The notes: generated by a model from the letters alone, not told the origin. A stretch of 64,000 nt of DNA from Rhizobium rosettiformans W3 (GCF_004912135.1 NZ_STGU01000004.1:186001-250000), one strand, 5' to 3'; positions 34,973-44,261 are shown, numbered from the stretch's first letter. Numbers and translations are program-made.

Positions 34973-36664
34973 ATGTTCCCGAGAATTGCGATCATCGGCA
35001 CCGGTCCCACCGGCCTCTACACGTTCAAACAACTGATCGGCTCGACCGTTCCCTTGTCGATCACCCTTTACGAAGCGGAAGGTGAGCCCGGAAAGGGAAC
35101 GCCCTACCACCCCGACATGAACGATCCGGCGATGCTCTCCAACATCCCGAGCATCGAACTGCCGGCCTTCACCGAGACCCTGGTCGACTGGTTGCGGCGG
35201 CAGGATGACGAGGCGCTGATGCGTCATGGCATTCGCCGCGAGACGATCGACGAGCGGGAGTTCTACCCGCGCCTCGTGCTGGGCGATTACATGCAGGCGC
35301 AGTTCGAGCGGATGTTGGCCATTGCCGCCGATCACGGCCACGAGATTTATGTGCGGGCGCGCCACAAGGTGGTGGACATCGAAATCCAGCCGGAAGCGAT
35401 CCGTCTGCGCGTCGCGCATTCCGAGGGCGAGGAGGATGCGAGCTTCGATCACGTCGTGATGGCAACGGGCCACAACTGGCCGGACAGCACGGAAATCCGC
35501 CCCGGCTATTTCGTCTCGCCCTGGCCGGCGACCGTGCTGACGTCGATCCGCAACGAGGCCGTTGGCATTCTCGGCACATCCTTGAGCGGCATCGACGCCC
35601 TGATGACGGTGGCGACCGCGCATGGCATGTTCTACAGCGATGCGGCGGGCGACCTGCAATACCAGCCGGCAGCCGATACCGAAGGCTTCACCGCAACGCT
35701 GATGTCGCGCAAGGGCATCCTCCCTGAAGCGGACTTCTATTGTCCGCTGCCCTATGTGACGCCGCTGATCTGCACCGAGCAAGCCGTCGACGCGCTGATC
35801 GCGACAGGTCGTCACGACCTGCTCGATGACGTCTTCGATCTCTTCCGCGGTGAAATCGTTGCCCGCGATCCGGATTATGCCGCGCGCATCGGCCTGTCGC
35901 AGCTGACGGTCGAAACCTTCGCGGCGGCCTATTATGCCGATCGCACAGAAAACGATCCCTTTGTCTGGGCCGCGAAGAACCTGGCCGAGACCGAGGAGAA
36001 CCGCGCGAAGCGCTATACCGTGCCGTGGCGCTACGCGATCCTGATCACGCATGAGATCGTGGCGCGCGTCATTCCCCATCTCGACGAAAACGACCTGAAG
36101 CGCTTCCACCGGCACTTCAAGGGCATCTTCATCGACGACTATGCAACGGTCCCGCTGATGTCGATCCGCCGATTGCTGGCGCTCTCGCGGGCCGGCAAGC
36201 TCTCGATCCTGAGGCTCGGCGAAGACTACAAGATCCGCACCGCCGAGGACGGCCTGGATCATGGCGCCGAGGTCGTGGTGGGCGAGACGACCCATCGCTT
36301 CGGCGCCTTCATCGATGCGACCGGTCAGGAGACGCTGTCGGCTACGGATCTGCCATTTCCGACCCTTGTCGCTCAGGGCGGGGTGCGGGAATCGGCGACG
36401 CCGAAACCAGGCGCATTCCAGTTGCCCGACCGAGACCCCGCTATGGTGCGCACCGGGGGCATCGACGTCGATGAGTTTTATCGTCCGCGGCTCGGCCTGC
36501 CTTCGACGGCCCGGCTCTATTGCGCGGCGATCGCCTTCCTGTTGCACAAGGAGCCCTTCGTGCAGGGGATCACCAGCGCGCGGGACATCGGGGAAACCGT
36601 CGGCAAGGCGATCCTGGCGGATGTCGTAAAGTCCGACGAACCGCTCTTTCAGATATCCGCGTAG
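34973..36664 (+). CDS. FAD/NAD(P)-binding protein
   Basis: 563 residues of the FAD-NAD(P)-binding group (NAD_binding_9-like). Dinucleotide motif IAIIGTGPTGLYTF is at 4-17, then GEPGKGTPYHPD, VVMATGHNWPD and a second motif region AVGILGTSLSGIDAL. The C-terminal part contains FIDATGQET. Family members are uncharacterised flavoproteins resembling HcbA/ SidA-like hydroxylases. ATG 34973 is chosen for its match to the Rossmann start, although the ribosome site is weak; ATG 34931 would add 14 residues. The last 16 nt overlap the convergent MOSC gene. Confidence 0.82.
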   Translation: MFPRIAIIGTGPTGLYTFKQLIGSTVPLSITLYEAEGEPGKGTPYHPDMNDPAMLSNIPSIELPAFTETLVDWLRRQDDEALMRHGIRRETIDEREFYPRLVLGDYMQAQFERMLAIAADHGHEIYVRARHKVVDIEIQPEAIRLRVAHSEGEEDASFDHVVMATGHNWPDSTEIRPGYFVSPWPATVLTSIRNEAVGILGTSLSGIDALMTVATAHGMFYSDAAGDLQYQPAADTEGFTATLMSRKGILPEADFYCPLPYVTPLICTEQAVDALIATGRHDLLDDVFDLFRGEIVARDPDYAARIGLSQLTVETFAAAYYADRTENDPFVWAAKNLAETEENRAKRYTVPWRYAILITHEIVARVIPHLDENDLKRFHRHFKGIFIDDYATVPLMSIRRLLALSRAGKLSILRLGEDYKIRTAEDGLDHGAEVVVGETTHRFGAFIDATGQETLSATDLPFPTLVAQGGVRESATPKPGAFQLPDRDPAMVRTGGIDVDEFYRPRLGLPSTARLYCAAIAFLLHKEPFVQGITSARDIGETVGKAILADVVKSDEPLFQISA

Positions 36665-37377
36665 ACCGGGTCGCCGACTGAGATCCTCACCGGTGCTGTG
36701 GGCGCGGCATAGACGCCGAGATTGCGCTTGTTGTGGCGCATGATGCCGCGCAGGACGTCGGGCTCTTCGGAGAGGCCGGGCTGCGCGACCAGTGTCATGC
36801 CACAGCGGCGCGAGGCCTCGGTGACCTGGATCTCGGCCTCGCCGATGCGGATGGACTGGCCGACCCAGTCGTTTTCCATGAAGCCCTGGCCGTCCTGGGT
36901 CTCGATGAAGACCGAGGGCCGAAAGCGTCTGGTGTCGATGGAGGATAGCCCCGCTGCCGCCGCGAGTGCCGCAACCGAGGCCGTCGTAACGAGATGCAGC
37001 GGCGCTGGCGTATAGCGGTTGGAGACGACGGGCAGGCGGATATCGCCGGATCCGGCAAGCCCGATCCCGACGGGAAACCCGAAATGTTCGGCGAGACGGT
37101 CTGGAAGGTCGGGATCGTCGAGGCCATGTTGCGCGCCGTCGGCGAAGTGCAGCACCGGGAGGCCCGAGGCTGGCTGCGAAGCCGTGATGAAGAGCGCGGG
37201 CCGCCAGCGGGTTTCGCGTTCAGGGGCAGCAGCAAGACCGGTCTCCGGATCGAAGAGGGCAAAGCGCCTGTCGCCCGGTATGCCCTCCGGCGCGACGGTG
37301 ATCGAGGACAAGGCTTCGCCGCCCACGGAACTGACCGGATAACGCCAGACTTCCTGCACTCGACCGATTTTCCGCAT
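36649..37377 (-). CDS. MOSC domain protein
   Basis: 242 residues: N-terminal MOSC beta-barrel start VQEVWRYPVSSVGGE with PGDRRFALFD, and a C-terminal MOSC domain with DTRRFRPSVFIE and the conserved Cys in ASRRCGMTLV. MOSC proteins bind the molybdenum cofactor (sulfurase C-terminal domain, YiiM, mARC); this one probably reduces or detoxifies N-hydroxylated compounds like mARC/YcbX, but lacks a fused ferredoxin domain. Its 3' end overlaps the convergent flavoprotein gene by 16 nt. Confidence 0.87.
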   Translation of the reverse strand: MRKIGRVQEVWRYPVSSVGGEALSSITVAPEGIPGDRRFALFDPETGLAAAPERETRWRPALFITASQPASGLPVLHFADGAQHGLDDPDLPDRLAEHFGFPVGIGLAGSGDIRLPVVSNRYTPAPLHLVTTASVAALAAAAGLSSIDTRRFRPSVFIETQDGQGFMENDWVGQSIRIGEAEIQVTEASRRCGMTLVAQPGLSEEPDVLRGIMRHNKRNLGVYAAPTAPVRISVGDPVYADI

Positions 37378-37459
37378 GATGGCTTCCCGTTTCAGACCAC
37401 CACCATACGCCGTTCAGCCGTTCAATGTTCCAGCAAAAACGCTTCGACCAGGTTTCCGG

Positions 37460-38485
37460 TCAGGTCCAGTCGAGCACGATCTTGCTCGCCTTGCCGGCTG
37501 AGGCCAGTTCGAAGGCTTCAGCGTAGTCATCCACCTTCATCCGGTGGGTGATGACCTTGCGCACGTCCAGCCCGCTTTCGAGCATGGCGAGCATCTTATG
37601 CCAGGTGTCGAACATTTCGCGGCCGTAGATGCCCTTGAGCGTCACCATGCGGAAGACGACCTTGGAGAGATCGAAATGGAAGGGACGGGCGGGGACGCCC
37701 AAGAGTGCGATGCGTCCGCCCATCACGAGATGGTCGATCATCTGATCGAGGGCAGCGGGAGAGCCGCTCATTTCGAGCCCGACATCGAAGCCTTCCTTCA
37801 TCTTCAGCTTCGCCATGACGTCGCGCAGGTCTTCCTTCGCCACGTTGACCGGATGCACGTCGGCAACTTCGGCTGCAAGCGCGAGGCGCTCCGGGTTGAC
37901 GTCGGTGATGACGACATGACGCGCGCCGACATGGCGGGCGATGGCAGCACCCATGATGCCGATCGGACCGGCGCCGGTGATGATGACGTCCTCGCCGACC
38001 AGATCAAAGGCAAGCGCGGTGTGCACGGCATTGCCGAGCGGATCGAGGATCGCGCCGATCTCGTCGTCGATCGTGTCGGGGAGCGGGATGATGTTGAAGG
38101 CCGGGATCTTGGCGAATTCGGCAAACGTGCCCTGGACGTTGACGCCAATGCCCTTCGTCTCCGGGTCGAGATGATACTTGCCGGCGCGGGAGGCGCGGCT
38201 GTTCATGCCGACGAGATGGCCTTCGCCGGACACGCGTTGGCCGATCTGGAGGTTGCGCACGTTCGCGCCGACGGCGACGATCTCGCCGGCATATTCATGG
38301 CCTGTGATCATCGGCACGGGGATCGTCTTCCGCGCCCACTCGTCCCATTTGTAGATGTGCACGTCGGTGCCGCAGATGCCTGTTTTATTGATTTTGACCA
38401 GCACGTCGTCGGGACCAATCTCCGGGACTGGCGCGTCGATCATCCAGATGCCGGCTTCGGATCTCTGTTTGGAAAGCGCCTTCAT
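37460..38485 (-). CDS. tdh: L-threonine 3-dehydrogenase, without structural zinc cysteines
   Basis: 341-residue zinc MDR enzyme oxidising threonine to 2-amino-3-ketobutyrate with NAD. Catalytic zinc ligands Cys38 (TGICGTDVH) and His63/Glu64 (TGHEYAGEI) are kept, and the Rossmann motif is [13 protein letters not shown]. The lobe that in E. coli carries four structural-zinc Cys (positions 93, 96, 99, 107) reads [15 protein letters not shown], with Gly, Ser, Ser and Asp at those places, so this enzyme should lack the second zinc. Two bases separate it from kbl upstream; together they convert threonine to glycine and acetyl-CoA. Confidence 0.93.
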   Translation of the reverse strand: MKALSKQRSEAGIWMIDAPVPEIGPDDVLVKINKTGICGTDVHIYKWDEWARKTIPVPMITGHEYAGEIVAVGANVRNLQIGQRVSGEGHLVGMNSRASRAGKYHLDPETKGIGVNVQGTFAEFAKIPAFNIIPLPDTIDDEIGAILDPLGNAVHTALAFDLVGEDVIITGAGPIGIMGAAIARHVGARHVVITDVNPERLALAAEVADVHPVNVAKEDLRDVMAKLKMKEGFDVGLEMSGSPAALDQMIDHLVMGGRIALLGVPARPFHFDLSKVVFRMVTLKGIYGREMFDTWHKMLAMLESGLDVRKVITHRMKVDDYAEAFELASAGKASKIVLDWT

Positions 38486-38487
38486 GG

Positions 38488-39690
38488 TCAGATCATCCCG
38501 ATGGTCTTGCCAGCATCGATGAATGCGGCGATGGCGGTGTCGATATCGGCCTCGGAAAGCGCTGCCGACATCTGGGTGCGGATGCGGGCCTGGCCCTTGG
38601 GCACGACGGGGAAGAAGAAGCCGGCGACATAGACGCCTCGGGCGTCGAGTTCGGCGGCAAGCTTCTGGGCGAGCACGGCGTCGTGGGTCATGACCGGTAT
38701 GATCGGCGTTTCACCGGGAAGCAGTTCAAAGCCCGCCTCGGTCAGGCCCTGGCGGAAACGTGTGGTGTGACCGGAGAGCTTGGCGCGCAGGTCGTCGGCA
38801 CTTTCGGCGATCTCGATTGCCTTCAGCGAGCCGGCCGCAACGGCAGGCGCCAGGCTGTTGGAGAAGAGATAGGGCCGTGCCCGCTGTCGGAGCAGGTCGA
38901 TGGCGGCTTTCGGACCAGCGATGAAACCGCCCATGGCGCCACCCAGCGTCTTGCCGAAGGTCCCGGTGATGATGTCGACGCGGGTGCCGACGCCGGTCAG
39001 CGTCGGCGTGCCCTTGCCCTTGGCGCCCAGATGGCCGGTGGCATGGCATTCGTCGATCATCACCATGGCGCCGTATTTCTCGGCGAGCGCGCAGATCTCC
39101 GGGAGCTTGGCGACAAAGCCGTCCATCGAGAAGACGCCGTCCGTGACGATCAGGCGGAAGCGCGTGCCGTCGGCGATCGCCTGTTTCAGCTCGTCTTCCA
39201 GCGCATCCATGTCCGAATTGGCATACCGATAGCGCTTCGCCTTGGAGAGGCGCACGCCGTCGATGATCGAGGCATGGTTGAGGCTGTCGGAAATGATTGC
39301 GTCTTCCGGGCCGAGCAGCGTCTCGAAGATCCCGCCATTGGCGTCGAAGCAGGCGGCAAACAGGATCGCGTCGTCCTTGTCGAGATAGCGGGCGATCGCC
39401 TGCTCGAGCTGACGATGGATGTCCTGCGCACCGCAGATGAAGCGGACCGAGGCCATGCCGAAGCCGTGGCTGTCGATCGCGGCCTTCGCGGCCTTTTCGA
39501 TTTCGGGATGGTTGGCAAGGCCGAGATAATTGTTGGCGCAGAGATTGATCATCTCGCGCGTGCCCTTGGCGTCGCGCACCTGGATGCGGCCCGATTGCGG
39601 GCTGACGATTTCGCGTTCGCGTTTCAGAAGCCCATCGGCTTCGATGCCCTGGAGGATGTCGGAGATGTGGTCGAGAAAGCCGGTCTGCAT
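38488..39690 (-). CDS. kbl: Glycine C-acetyltransferase (2-amino-3-ketobutyrate CoA ligase)
   Basis: 400-residue PLP enzyme of the alpha-oxoamine synthase group. Family start [52 protein letters not shown] split by known spacing; [15 protein letters not shown]-lysine in [12 protein letters not shown]. It cleaves 2-amino-3-ketobutyrate to glycine and acetyl-CoA. ATG 39690 with GAGGGA upstream fits the usual length; the open frame upstream overlaps the regulator gene and does not resemble the family. Probably cotranscribed with tdh and perhaps the upstream regulator. Confidence 0.95.
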   Translation of the reverse strand: MQTGFLDHISDILQGIEADGLLKREREIVSPQSGRIQVRDAKGTREMINLCANNYLGLANHPEIEKAAKAAIDSHGFGMASVRFICGAQDIHRQLEQAIARYLDKDDAILFAACFDANGGIFETLLGPEDAIISDSLNHASIIDGVRLSKAKRYRYANSDMDALEDELKQAIADGTRFRLIVTDGVFSMDGFVAKLPEICALAEKYGAMVMIDECHATGHLGAKGKGTPTLTGVGTRVDIITGTFGKTLGGAMGGFIAGPKAAIDLLRQRARPYLFSNSLAPAVAAGSLKAIEIAESADDLRAKLSGHTTRFRQGLTEAGFELLPGETPIIPVMTHDAVLAQKLAAELDARGVYVAGFFFPVVPKGQARIRTQMSAALSEADIDTAIAAFIDAGKTIGMI

Positions 39691-39772
39691 GGGAAATCCC
39701 TCGATGCTGAATAATTCCAGCATATCGGAATTTTGCCCTGCGGCAATCGATATTTTGGAATTGCCTTTTCGC

Positions 39773-40336
39773 CTACCTGTGTAGCACGACCAGCAGGCCC
39801 TTGCCGAGTGCGGCCCCGGCATTGCGGATCGCATGCGGAACATCGGCCCGGTAACGGGCGGTTTCGCCGGCCCTGATGACCGTCTTGCTGCCGCCGCTGG
39901 AAATCTCGAAACCGTCGGTAAAGGCGGTGAAATGTTCGAAGGCGCCGATCGAATGCGGCTGGCTGACGAGCGCACCGCCCGGGTCCATTTCGAGATCGTA
40001 CCATTCCGTCTGGCCGGCGAGCCGCGGCGAACTCAGGATCTTCAGCCGGCAGGAGCCGTCGGCGCTGCGGATGACCGGCGTGTGCATGACCGAGGTCACC
40101 TCGATCTCCTCGCGCCCGGCAACCGACGTGCCGTTGCCGATGAGGTCGGACAACTCGATCTCCATCGCCTGGGTCAGGCTCCAGAGCACGGCAAAGGTCG
40201 GATTGGCCTCGCTGCGCTCGATCTGGCTCAGCATCGATTTCGAAACGCCCGACAGCGTGCCGAGCTGTTCGAGCGTCAGCTTGCGCGCCTTGCGCTCGCG
40301 CTTGATGGCTGGGCCGATCTCGGGAGTGTGCTGCAT
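39773..40336 (-). CDS. XRE-cupin transcriptional regulator, probably of kbl-tdh
   Basis: 187 residues: N-terminal XRE helix-turn-helix (LTLEQLGTLSGVSKSMLSQI, SEANPTFAVLWSL) and C-terminal cupin ligand domain (YDLEMDPGGALVSQPHSIGA, then GETARYRADVPHAIRN). Located 82 nt upstream of kbl on the same strand, so it is likely the local regulator of threonine degradation, with an amino acid or related ligand sensed by the cupin. That regulatory link is inferred from position. A second XRE-cupin gene diverges from it. Confidence 0.87.
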   Translation of the reverse strand: MQHTPEIGPAIKRERKARKLTLEQLGTLSGVSKSMLSQIERSEANPTFAVLWSLTQAMEIELSDLIGNGTSVAGREEIEVTSVMHTPVIRSADGSCRLKILSSPRLAGQTEWYDLEMDPGGALVSQPHSIGAFEHFTAFTDGFEISSGGSKTVIRAGETARYRADVPHAIRNAGAALGKGLLVVLHR

Positions 40337-40426
40337 GGGGTCATGTCCTGCGGTTTTGTCGGCGGTGACCGATGGATCCTTTTACGCCGAGCCTGCGGCA
40401 GAGTGAAAGAGGCAAGCGTCCACCGC

Positions 40427-40456
40427 TTGACTCCAATATCCGCGAATGAAATTCTT
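40427..40456 (+). promoter_or_regulatory. Candidate sigma-70 promoter giving a leaderless transcript
   Basis: TTGACT (40427-40432), 17-18 nt, then AATTCT/ATTCTT (40450-40456). A start 6-7 nt further would fall on the ATG at 40462, which has no Shine-Dalgarno sequence ahead of it. Confidence 0.4.
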
Positions 40457-40461
40457 AGATA

Positions 40462-41043
40462 ATGGAATCGAGCGATCACTTCGAGAAACATGTGGCCGAA
40501 CGGCTGAAGCGCCTGCGCCTCGAGCGCGGCCTGACGCTCGATCAGCTGGCGGATCTCTCCGGCGTGAGCCGGGCGATGATCTCGCGCATCGAACGCTCGG
40601 AGGCAAGCCCAACGGCGGCGCTCCTGGCGCGGCTCTGCTCGGCGCTCGGCGTCTCCCTCTCGGTCTTCTTCGCAAGCGCTGAGGCCGAGCCATCGCCGCT
40701 GGCGCGTCGTGCTGACCAGCCGGTCTGGCGCGATCCGGAAAGCGGATATGTGCGCCGTGCGGTCTCGCCACCGGGCACGGGCAGCGGCACCGATATCGTC
40801 GAGGTCGAGTTTCCGGCCGGTGCCGAAGTGCGGTTTCCCGGACGTCCCACGGGCCGCAGCCAGACCCAGCATGTCTGGGTCTTCGACGGCGCGATCGAAC
40901 TGACCGTCGGTGACGCCGTGCACCGGCTGGAGGCCGGGGACTGCCTGTTCATGAATGTCGGCGACGTCCATGGCTACCGCAATCCGACCGACAGACCCGC
41001 CCGCTATGCCGTCGTCATTTCCCTCGGCCCCACGACCCTCTGA
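40462..41043 (+). CDS. XRE-cupin transcriptional regulator
   Basis: 193 residues: XRE domain (LTLDQLADLSGVSRAMISRI, SEASPTAALLARLC) and cupin (VEFPAGAEVRFPGRPTGRSQ, HVWVFDGAIELTVGD, GDCLFMNVGDVHGYRNP). Divergent from another XRE-cupin gene, and followed after 18 nt by a GNAT gene that is likely its target. No ribosome site is seen before ATG 40462; the transcript may be leaderless. The HTH resembles that of its divergent neighbour (LSGVSxxMxSxIERSEAxPT), suggesting a local duplication. Confidence 0.87.
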   Translation: MESSDHFEKHVAERLKRLRLERGLTLDQLADLSGVSRAMISRIERSEASPTAALLARLCSALGVSLSVFFASAEAEPSPLARRADQPVWRDPESGYVRRAVSPPGTGSGTDIVEVEFPAGAEVRFPGRPTGRSQTQHVWVFDGAIELTVGDAVHRLEAGDCLFMNVGDVHGYRNPTDRPARYAVVISLGPTTL

Positions 41044-41061
41044 CACCACAGGACCGCCCAC

Positions 41062-41595
41062 ATGACTGCCACGACCACGACCGAAATCCGCCTACTCTCG
41101 AAAGACGATGCGTTGGCTGCCTTGCCCGACCTCTGCGAGACACTGGCCGATTGCATCGAGGGTGGCGCCTCGCTCGGTTTCATGTCGCCTTTCGCGCCTG
41201 AGGATGGTGAGGCCTTCTGGCGCGGCGTGGCCGAGGCGGTTGGACGGGGTGAGGTCCTGCTTTACGGTGCCTTTCTCGGCGAACGGCTCGTGGGCACGGT
41301 GCAGGTCGGATTTGCGCTGAAGCCCAATCAGCCACACCGCGGCGATCTGATGAAGCTGCTCGTGCATCGCGACGCCCGTGGCCTCGGTCTGTCGAAGGCG
41401 CTGATGGCAGCGGCAGAGCAGGGCGCGGCCCGGGCCGGACGCACGCTGCTGGTGCTCGATACGGCGGCCGGCGAGCTGGCGGAAGGCCTCTACGAAAAGC
41501 TCGGCTGGCAGCGTTCGGGCATCATTCCGAACTACGCGCTTTTCCCCGACGGGCGCTATTGCGACACGGTGATCTTCTGGAAAACTGTTGCCTGA
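41062..41595 (+). CDS. GNAT family N-acetyltransferase
   Basis: 177 residues: substrate part LPDLCETLADCIEGGASLGF, strand LLYGAFLGERLVGTVQVGF, acetyl-CoA motif LLVHRDARGLGLSKALMAAA, C-terminal YEKLGWQRSGIIPNYALFPD. The PNYALFPDG ending is typical of acetyltransferases acting on amino acids or toxic analogues. Follows the XRE-cupin regulator by 18 nt, so one operon is likely. Confidence 0.88.
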   Translation: MTATTTTEIRLLSKDDALAALPDLCETLADCIEGGASLGFMSPFAPEDGEAFWRGVAEAVGRGEVLLYGAFLGERLVGTVQVGFALKPNQPHRGDLMKLLVHRDARGLGLSKALMAAAEQGAARAGRTLLVLDTAAGELAEGLYEKLGWQRSGIIPNYALFPDGRYCDTVIFWKTVA

Positions 41596-41719
41596 TCGCA
41601 TCGCTCGCAAGCGATAGCGAGTTAACCCAAAAAACGTCCGCGCCTGGCTCTTCTCAGCCGCATGAGCATCTGCTTATGGTCCCGCAGTTTCATGGCTTTA
41701 GGGGAGCAAGGGGAACAGT

Positions 41720-42088
41720 ATGGTTGCAAGAGCAACTTTGAAATGGATGGGTGTGGCATTGGCGGTGGCCGTTGCCGCGCCGGCCTTGGCAGCGGACGTG
41801 ACCTTCGTGATGCGCAACGACCATCCGAACGCCGTCGAGGTCGAACTCTACAGCCAGGACCGCGATTATGTCTGGCCGGGCAACAACCAGGTCTTCTATC
41901 TGGATGACGGCGAGACCAAGCAGATCCCGCTGTCCTGCGAGGAAGGCGAGACGATTTGCTACGGCGCCTGGATTTCCGGCGACAAGCAGAGCTATTGGGG
42001 CACCGGCCCCGACAATGCGGAAAATTGCGACAACTGCTGCTACACCTGCGAAGGCGGAGAGACGGAGCAGATCAATCTGACCGAGTAA
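41720..42088 (+). CDS. Small secreted cysteine-rich protein
   Basis: 122 residues. Signal peptide to about residue 25 (GVALAVAVAAPALA), then a mature part with an immunoglobulin-like start (DVTFVMRNDHPNAVEVELYS) and six Cys in the last third: LSCEEGETICYG and ENCDNCCYTCEGG. The dense CxxCCxxC cluster could form disulfides or bind a metal. AAGGGGAAC precedes ATG 41720. No family recognised. It stands alone and is followed by a hairpin. Confidence 0.72.
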   Translation: MVARATLKWMGVALAVAVAAPALAADVTFVMRNDHPNAVEVELYSQDRDYVWPGNNQVFYLDDGETKQIPLSCEEGETICYGAWISGDKQSYWGTGPDNAENCDNCCYTCEGGETEQINLTE

Positions 42089-42114
42089 GATCGGTTCGGC
42101 GGGGGCCGAGGGGC

Positions 42115-42157
42115 GGGGCGGTTTTTCGGGTCTGTGGATCCGGAGAACCGCCCCTTT
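42115..42157. terminator. Hairpin between converging genes
   Basis: GGGGCGGTT (42115-42123) pairs with AACCGCCCC (42146-42154) around a 22-nt loop, followed by TTT. It lies between the Cys-rich protein stop (42088) and the convergent MFS stop (42188). Confidence 0.55.
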
Positions 42158-42187
42158 GCTTTGATGGGACAGTATTGCCTGAGGCGC

Positions 42188-43417
42188 TCAGCGCTTGCGC
42201 TTCTCCGTCAGGAAGACGAGCAGCGCAGCCGTGGGCAGGGCGGCTCCGACGAGCGCGGCCGCCATCCAGCCGCCATGGGCATAGCTATAGGCACCAACCG
42301 CGGAGCCGATCGCGCCACCGGTGAAGAAGATCGCCATGAACAGGCCGTTCAACCGGCTGCGCAGCTCGGCACCGAGGCCGAAGATGGCGCGCTGGCCCGT
42401 GACCAGCGTCGTCGTCACGCCGAAATCGAGAAGAATGGCGGCGAGGGTCAAAAGGGTAAGCGCGATCCAGGATCCCTCCGGAACGACAAGGGTCATGAGA
42501 AAGGCGGCCAATACGCTCGACAGACCGAAGGCGGTGGCGGGGCCTGAGAAGCCGCGGTCCGCGAGGCGACCGGCAATCGGCGAGGCGATGGCACCCGCGA
42601 CACCGGCCAGGGCAAAAAGGGCGATACCTGTTTGGGTCAGGCCGAAGGCAGGGCTCGCGAGATAAAGCGGCGTGACCGTCCAGAACAGGCTGAAGGCGGA
42701 GAACTGGAAGGCTTGATAGGCCGCGCGCCGTTGCAGAACCTTCTGCGTGGTGAGCAGGCGACCCATCGATCCGATCAGCGCGAGATAGCCGAGATGCGTC
42801 TTGGGAACGCGCCGCGGCAGGTTTCTGGCAAGGACCGCAGCCAGAGCCACCATGACGGCGGCGGAGAGGAAGAAGATCGTGTGCCAGGATCCGAAACGCG
42901 CCACGAGGCTCGAGATCGGGCGCGCCAGCATGATGCCGACCATCAGCCCGCTCATCACATTGCCGACCACCTTGCCGCGCGCGTGATCCGGGGCAAGCCC
43001 CGCGGCGAAGGGCACGATCATCTGGACGGCGACGGCCCCAAGCCCGATCGAGAGGGACGCCGCGAGGAAGGGAAGCGGTGTCGTGGCAAGCCCGGCGGCA
43101 ACAAGGGCTGCTGTGACCACACCCATCATGATCAGGATCAGCTTGCGGTTCTCGACGAGATCGCCGAGCGGCACGAGGAAGAACAACCCCAATCCGTAAC
43201 CGATCTGGGTCAGCGTGACGATCAGGCCGCTGGCATGCAGCGGCAGCCCGATGGCTTCCGCGATCGGGCCGGCGAGCGGCTGGGCATAGTAGAGATTGGC
43301 GGCGATCAGGCCGCAGGCGGCGGCCATGATGAAGGTGAGGCCGGCGGAAAGGCCGGGCGCGCGGGCTGCGTCGCCGGCGCTTGGAACGGGATCGGCAGTG
43401 GAGGATGTGGAGGTCAT
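42188..43417 (-). CDS. MFS transporter (DHA1-like)
   Basis: 409 residues with about 12 hydrophobic segments, for example LTFIMAAACGLIAANLYYAQ, IGYGLGLFFLVPLGDLVENR (motif A-like GDLVENRK) and ALFALAGVAGAIASPIAGRL with GRLADRG. This resembles uncharacterised drug/metabolite exporters of the YnfM/AraJ kind. It follows a TetR gene by 48 nt on the same strand, so it is probably the regulated efflux pump of that repressor. Substrate unknown. Confidence 0.9.
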   Translation of the reverse strand: MTSTSSTADPVPSAGDAARAPGLSAGLTFIMAAACGLIAANLYYAQPLAGPIAEAIGLPLHASGLIVTLTQIGYGLGLFFLVPLGDLVENRKLILIMMGVVTAALVAAGLATTPLPFLAASLSIGLGAVAVQMIVPFAAGLAPDHARGKVVGNVMSGLMVGIMLARPISSLVARFGSWHTIFFLSAAVMVALAAVLARNLPRRVPKTHLGYLALIGSMGRLLTTQKVLQRRAAYQAFQFSAFSLFWTVTPLYLASPAFGLTQTGIALFALAGVAGAIASPIAGRLADRGFSGPATAFGLSSVLAAFLMTLVVPEGSWIALTLLTLAAILLDFGVTTTLVTGQRAIFGLGAELRSRLNGLFMAIFFTGGAIGSAVGAYSYAHGGWMAAALVGAALPTAALLVFLTEKRKR

Positions 43418-43465
43418 GACACGGTTTCCGGGGGAGGAGGGGGAGGATCGAGGGAGGTTGAACGG

Positions 43466-44080
43466 TCAGTCGAGCAATATCAGGAGCGCATCGGCCGCCG
43501 CGCGCGTGCGGCCGGGGTCTTGGCCGGATTTTCCGGCAATGCGGATGCCCTGAAGGAAGGAAAAGATGGAAAGCGCCGTGCTGGGCGCGTCAATCGCGCT
43601 GGAGACGGAGCCGTCTTTCTGGCCGTTCAGGAGGAAGCCTTCGATTTGGGCAAGGGTAAAGGCATGCGCCCGCGCCACCCGCTCGGCGACGTCAGCGTCA
43701 AAGAGCGCGAGTTCGACGGCCGCCCCGATGGCAAGGCAGCCCCGTCGCCCGGTCTCGCCGCAGGCGGCCTCGGCATAGAAATGCAGGATCGCCTGGACCT
43801 GCTCGCGGCCGGTCGAAGCGCCTTCAAGCTTTTCTGCAAGGAGCGCTGCCCGCACCTGCTTGTAGCGGTCGAAGGCGGCGAGGAAGATCGCCTTCTTGTC
43901 CTTGAATGCCTTGTAAATGCTGCCAGCCGTCAGGCCCATGGCCGCCTTGAGGTCGGTGATCGACGTGCCGTGATAGCCGCGCTCGGTAAAGACGGTGATG
44001 GCCGCATCGAGGGCGGTGTCGATTTCGAACTCGCGCGGCCGGCCGGCGCTGCGGCTGGCAATGGTGACATCGGACATCAT
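43466..44080 (-). CDS. TetR family repressor
   Basis: 204 residues from ATG 44080. N-terminal HTH: ALDAAITVFTERGYHGTSIT, DLKAAMGLTAGSIYKAFKDK. The C-terminal ligand domain includes ACGETGRRGCLAIGAAVELA, the CRRGC-type segment of TetR repressors that control efflux of small electrophiles. It lies upstream of the MFS gene on the same strand, and a perfect 16-bp palindrome 15 nt before its start is the likely operator. A TTG at 44092 or ATG 44077 are alternative starts. Confidence 0.9.
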   Translation of the reverse strand: MMSDVTIASRSAGRPREFEIDTALDAAITVFTERGYHGTSITDLKAAMGLTAGSIYKAFKDKKAIFLAAFDRYKQVRAALLAEKLEGASTGREQVQAILHFYAEAACGETGRRGCLAIGAAVELALFDADVAERVARAHAFTLAQIEGFLLNGQKDGSVSSAIDAPSTALSIFSFLQGIRIAGKSGQDPGRTRAAADALLILLD

Positions 44081-44095
44081 GGTTTCACGCAATTA

Positions 44096-44111
44096 GGAAA
44101 CGATCGTTTCC
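44096..44111. promoter_or_regulatory. Probable TetR operator, perfect 16-bp palindrome
   Basis: GGAAACGATCGTTTCC, fully symmetric, centred about 24 nt upstream of the TetR start and in the promoter zone between tetR and the divergent deacetylase gene. Size and position are typical for autoregulated TetR-efflux pairs. Confidence 0.8.
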
Positions 44112-44261
44112 AAATAGGCGCAATGGTTCAATTCGTCAAGCGCCTGCGCTGTCCGATCCGATTTTGGTCGAATGACCGGGAAAATTGAGGCCGATGCTCT
44201 TGTGGCTGAGGCGGCGGCGAGGCAAGTTTTGCGCAAAACGACCAGAGGGAAAACTCAAGAT

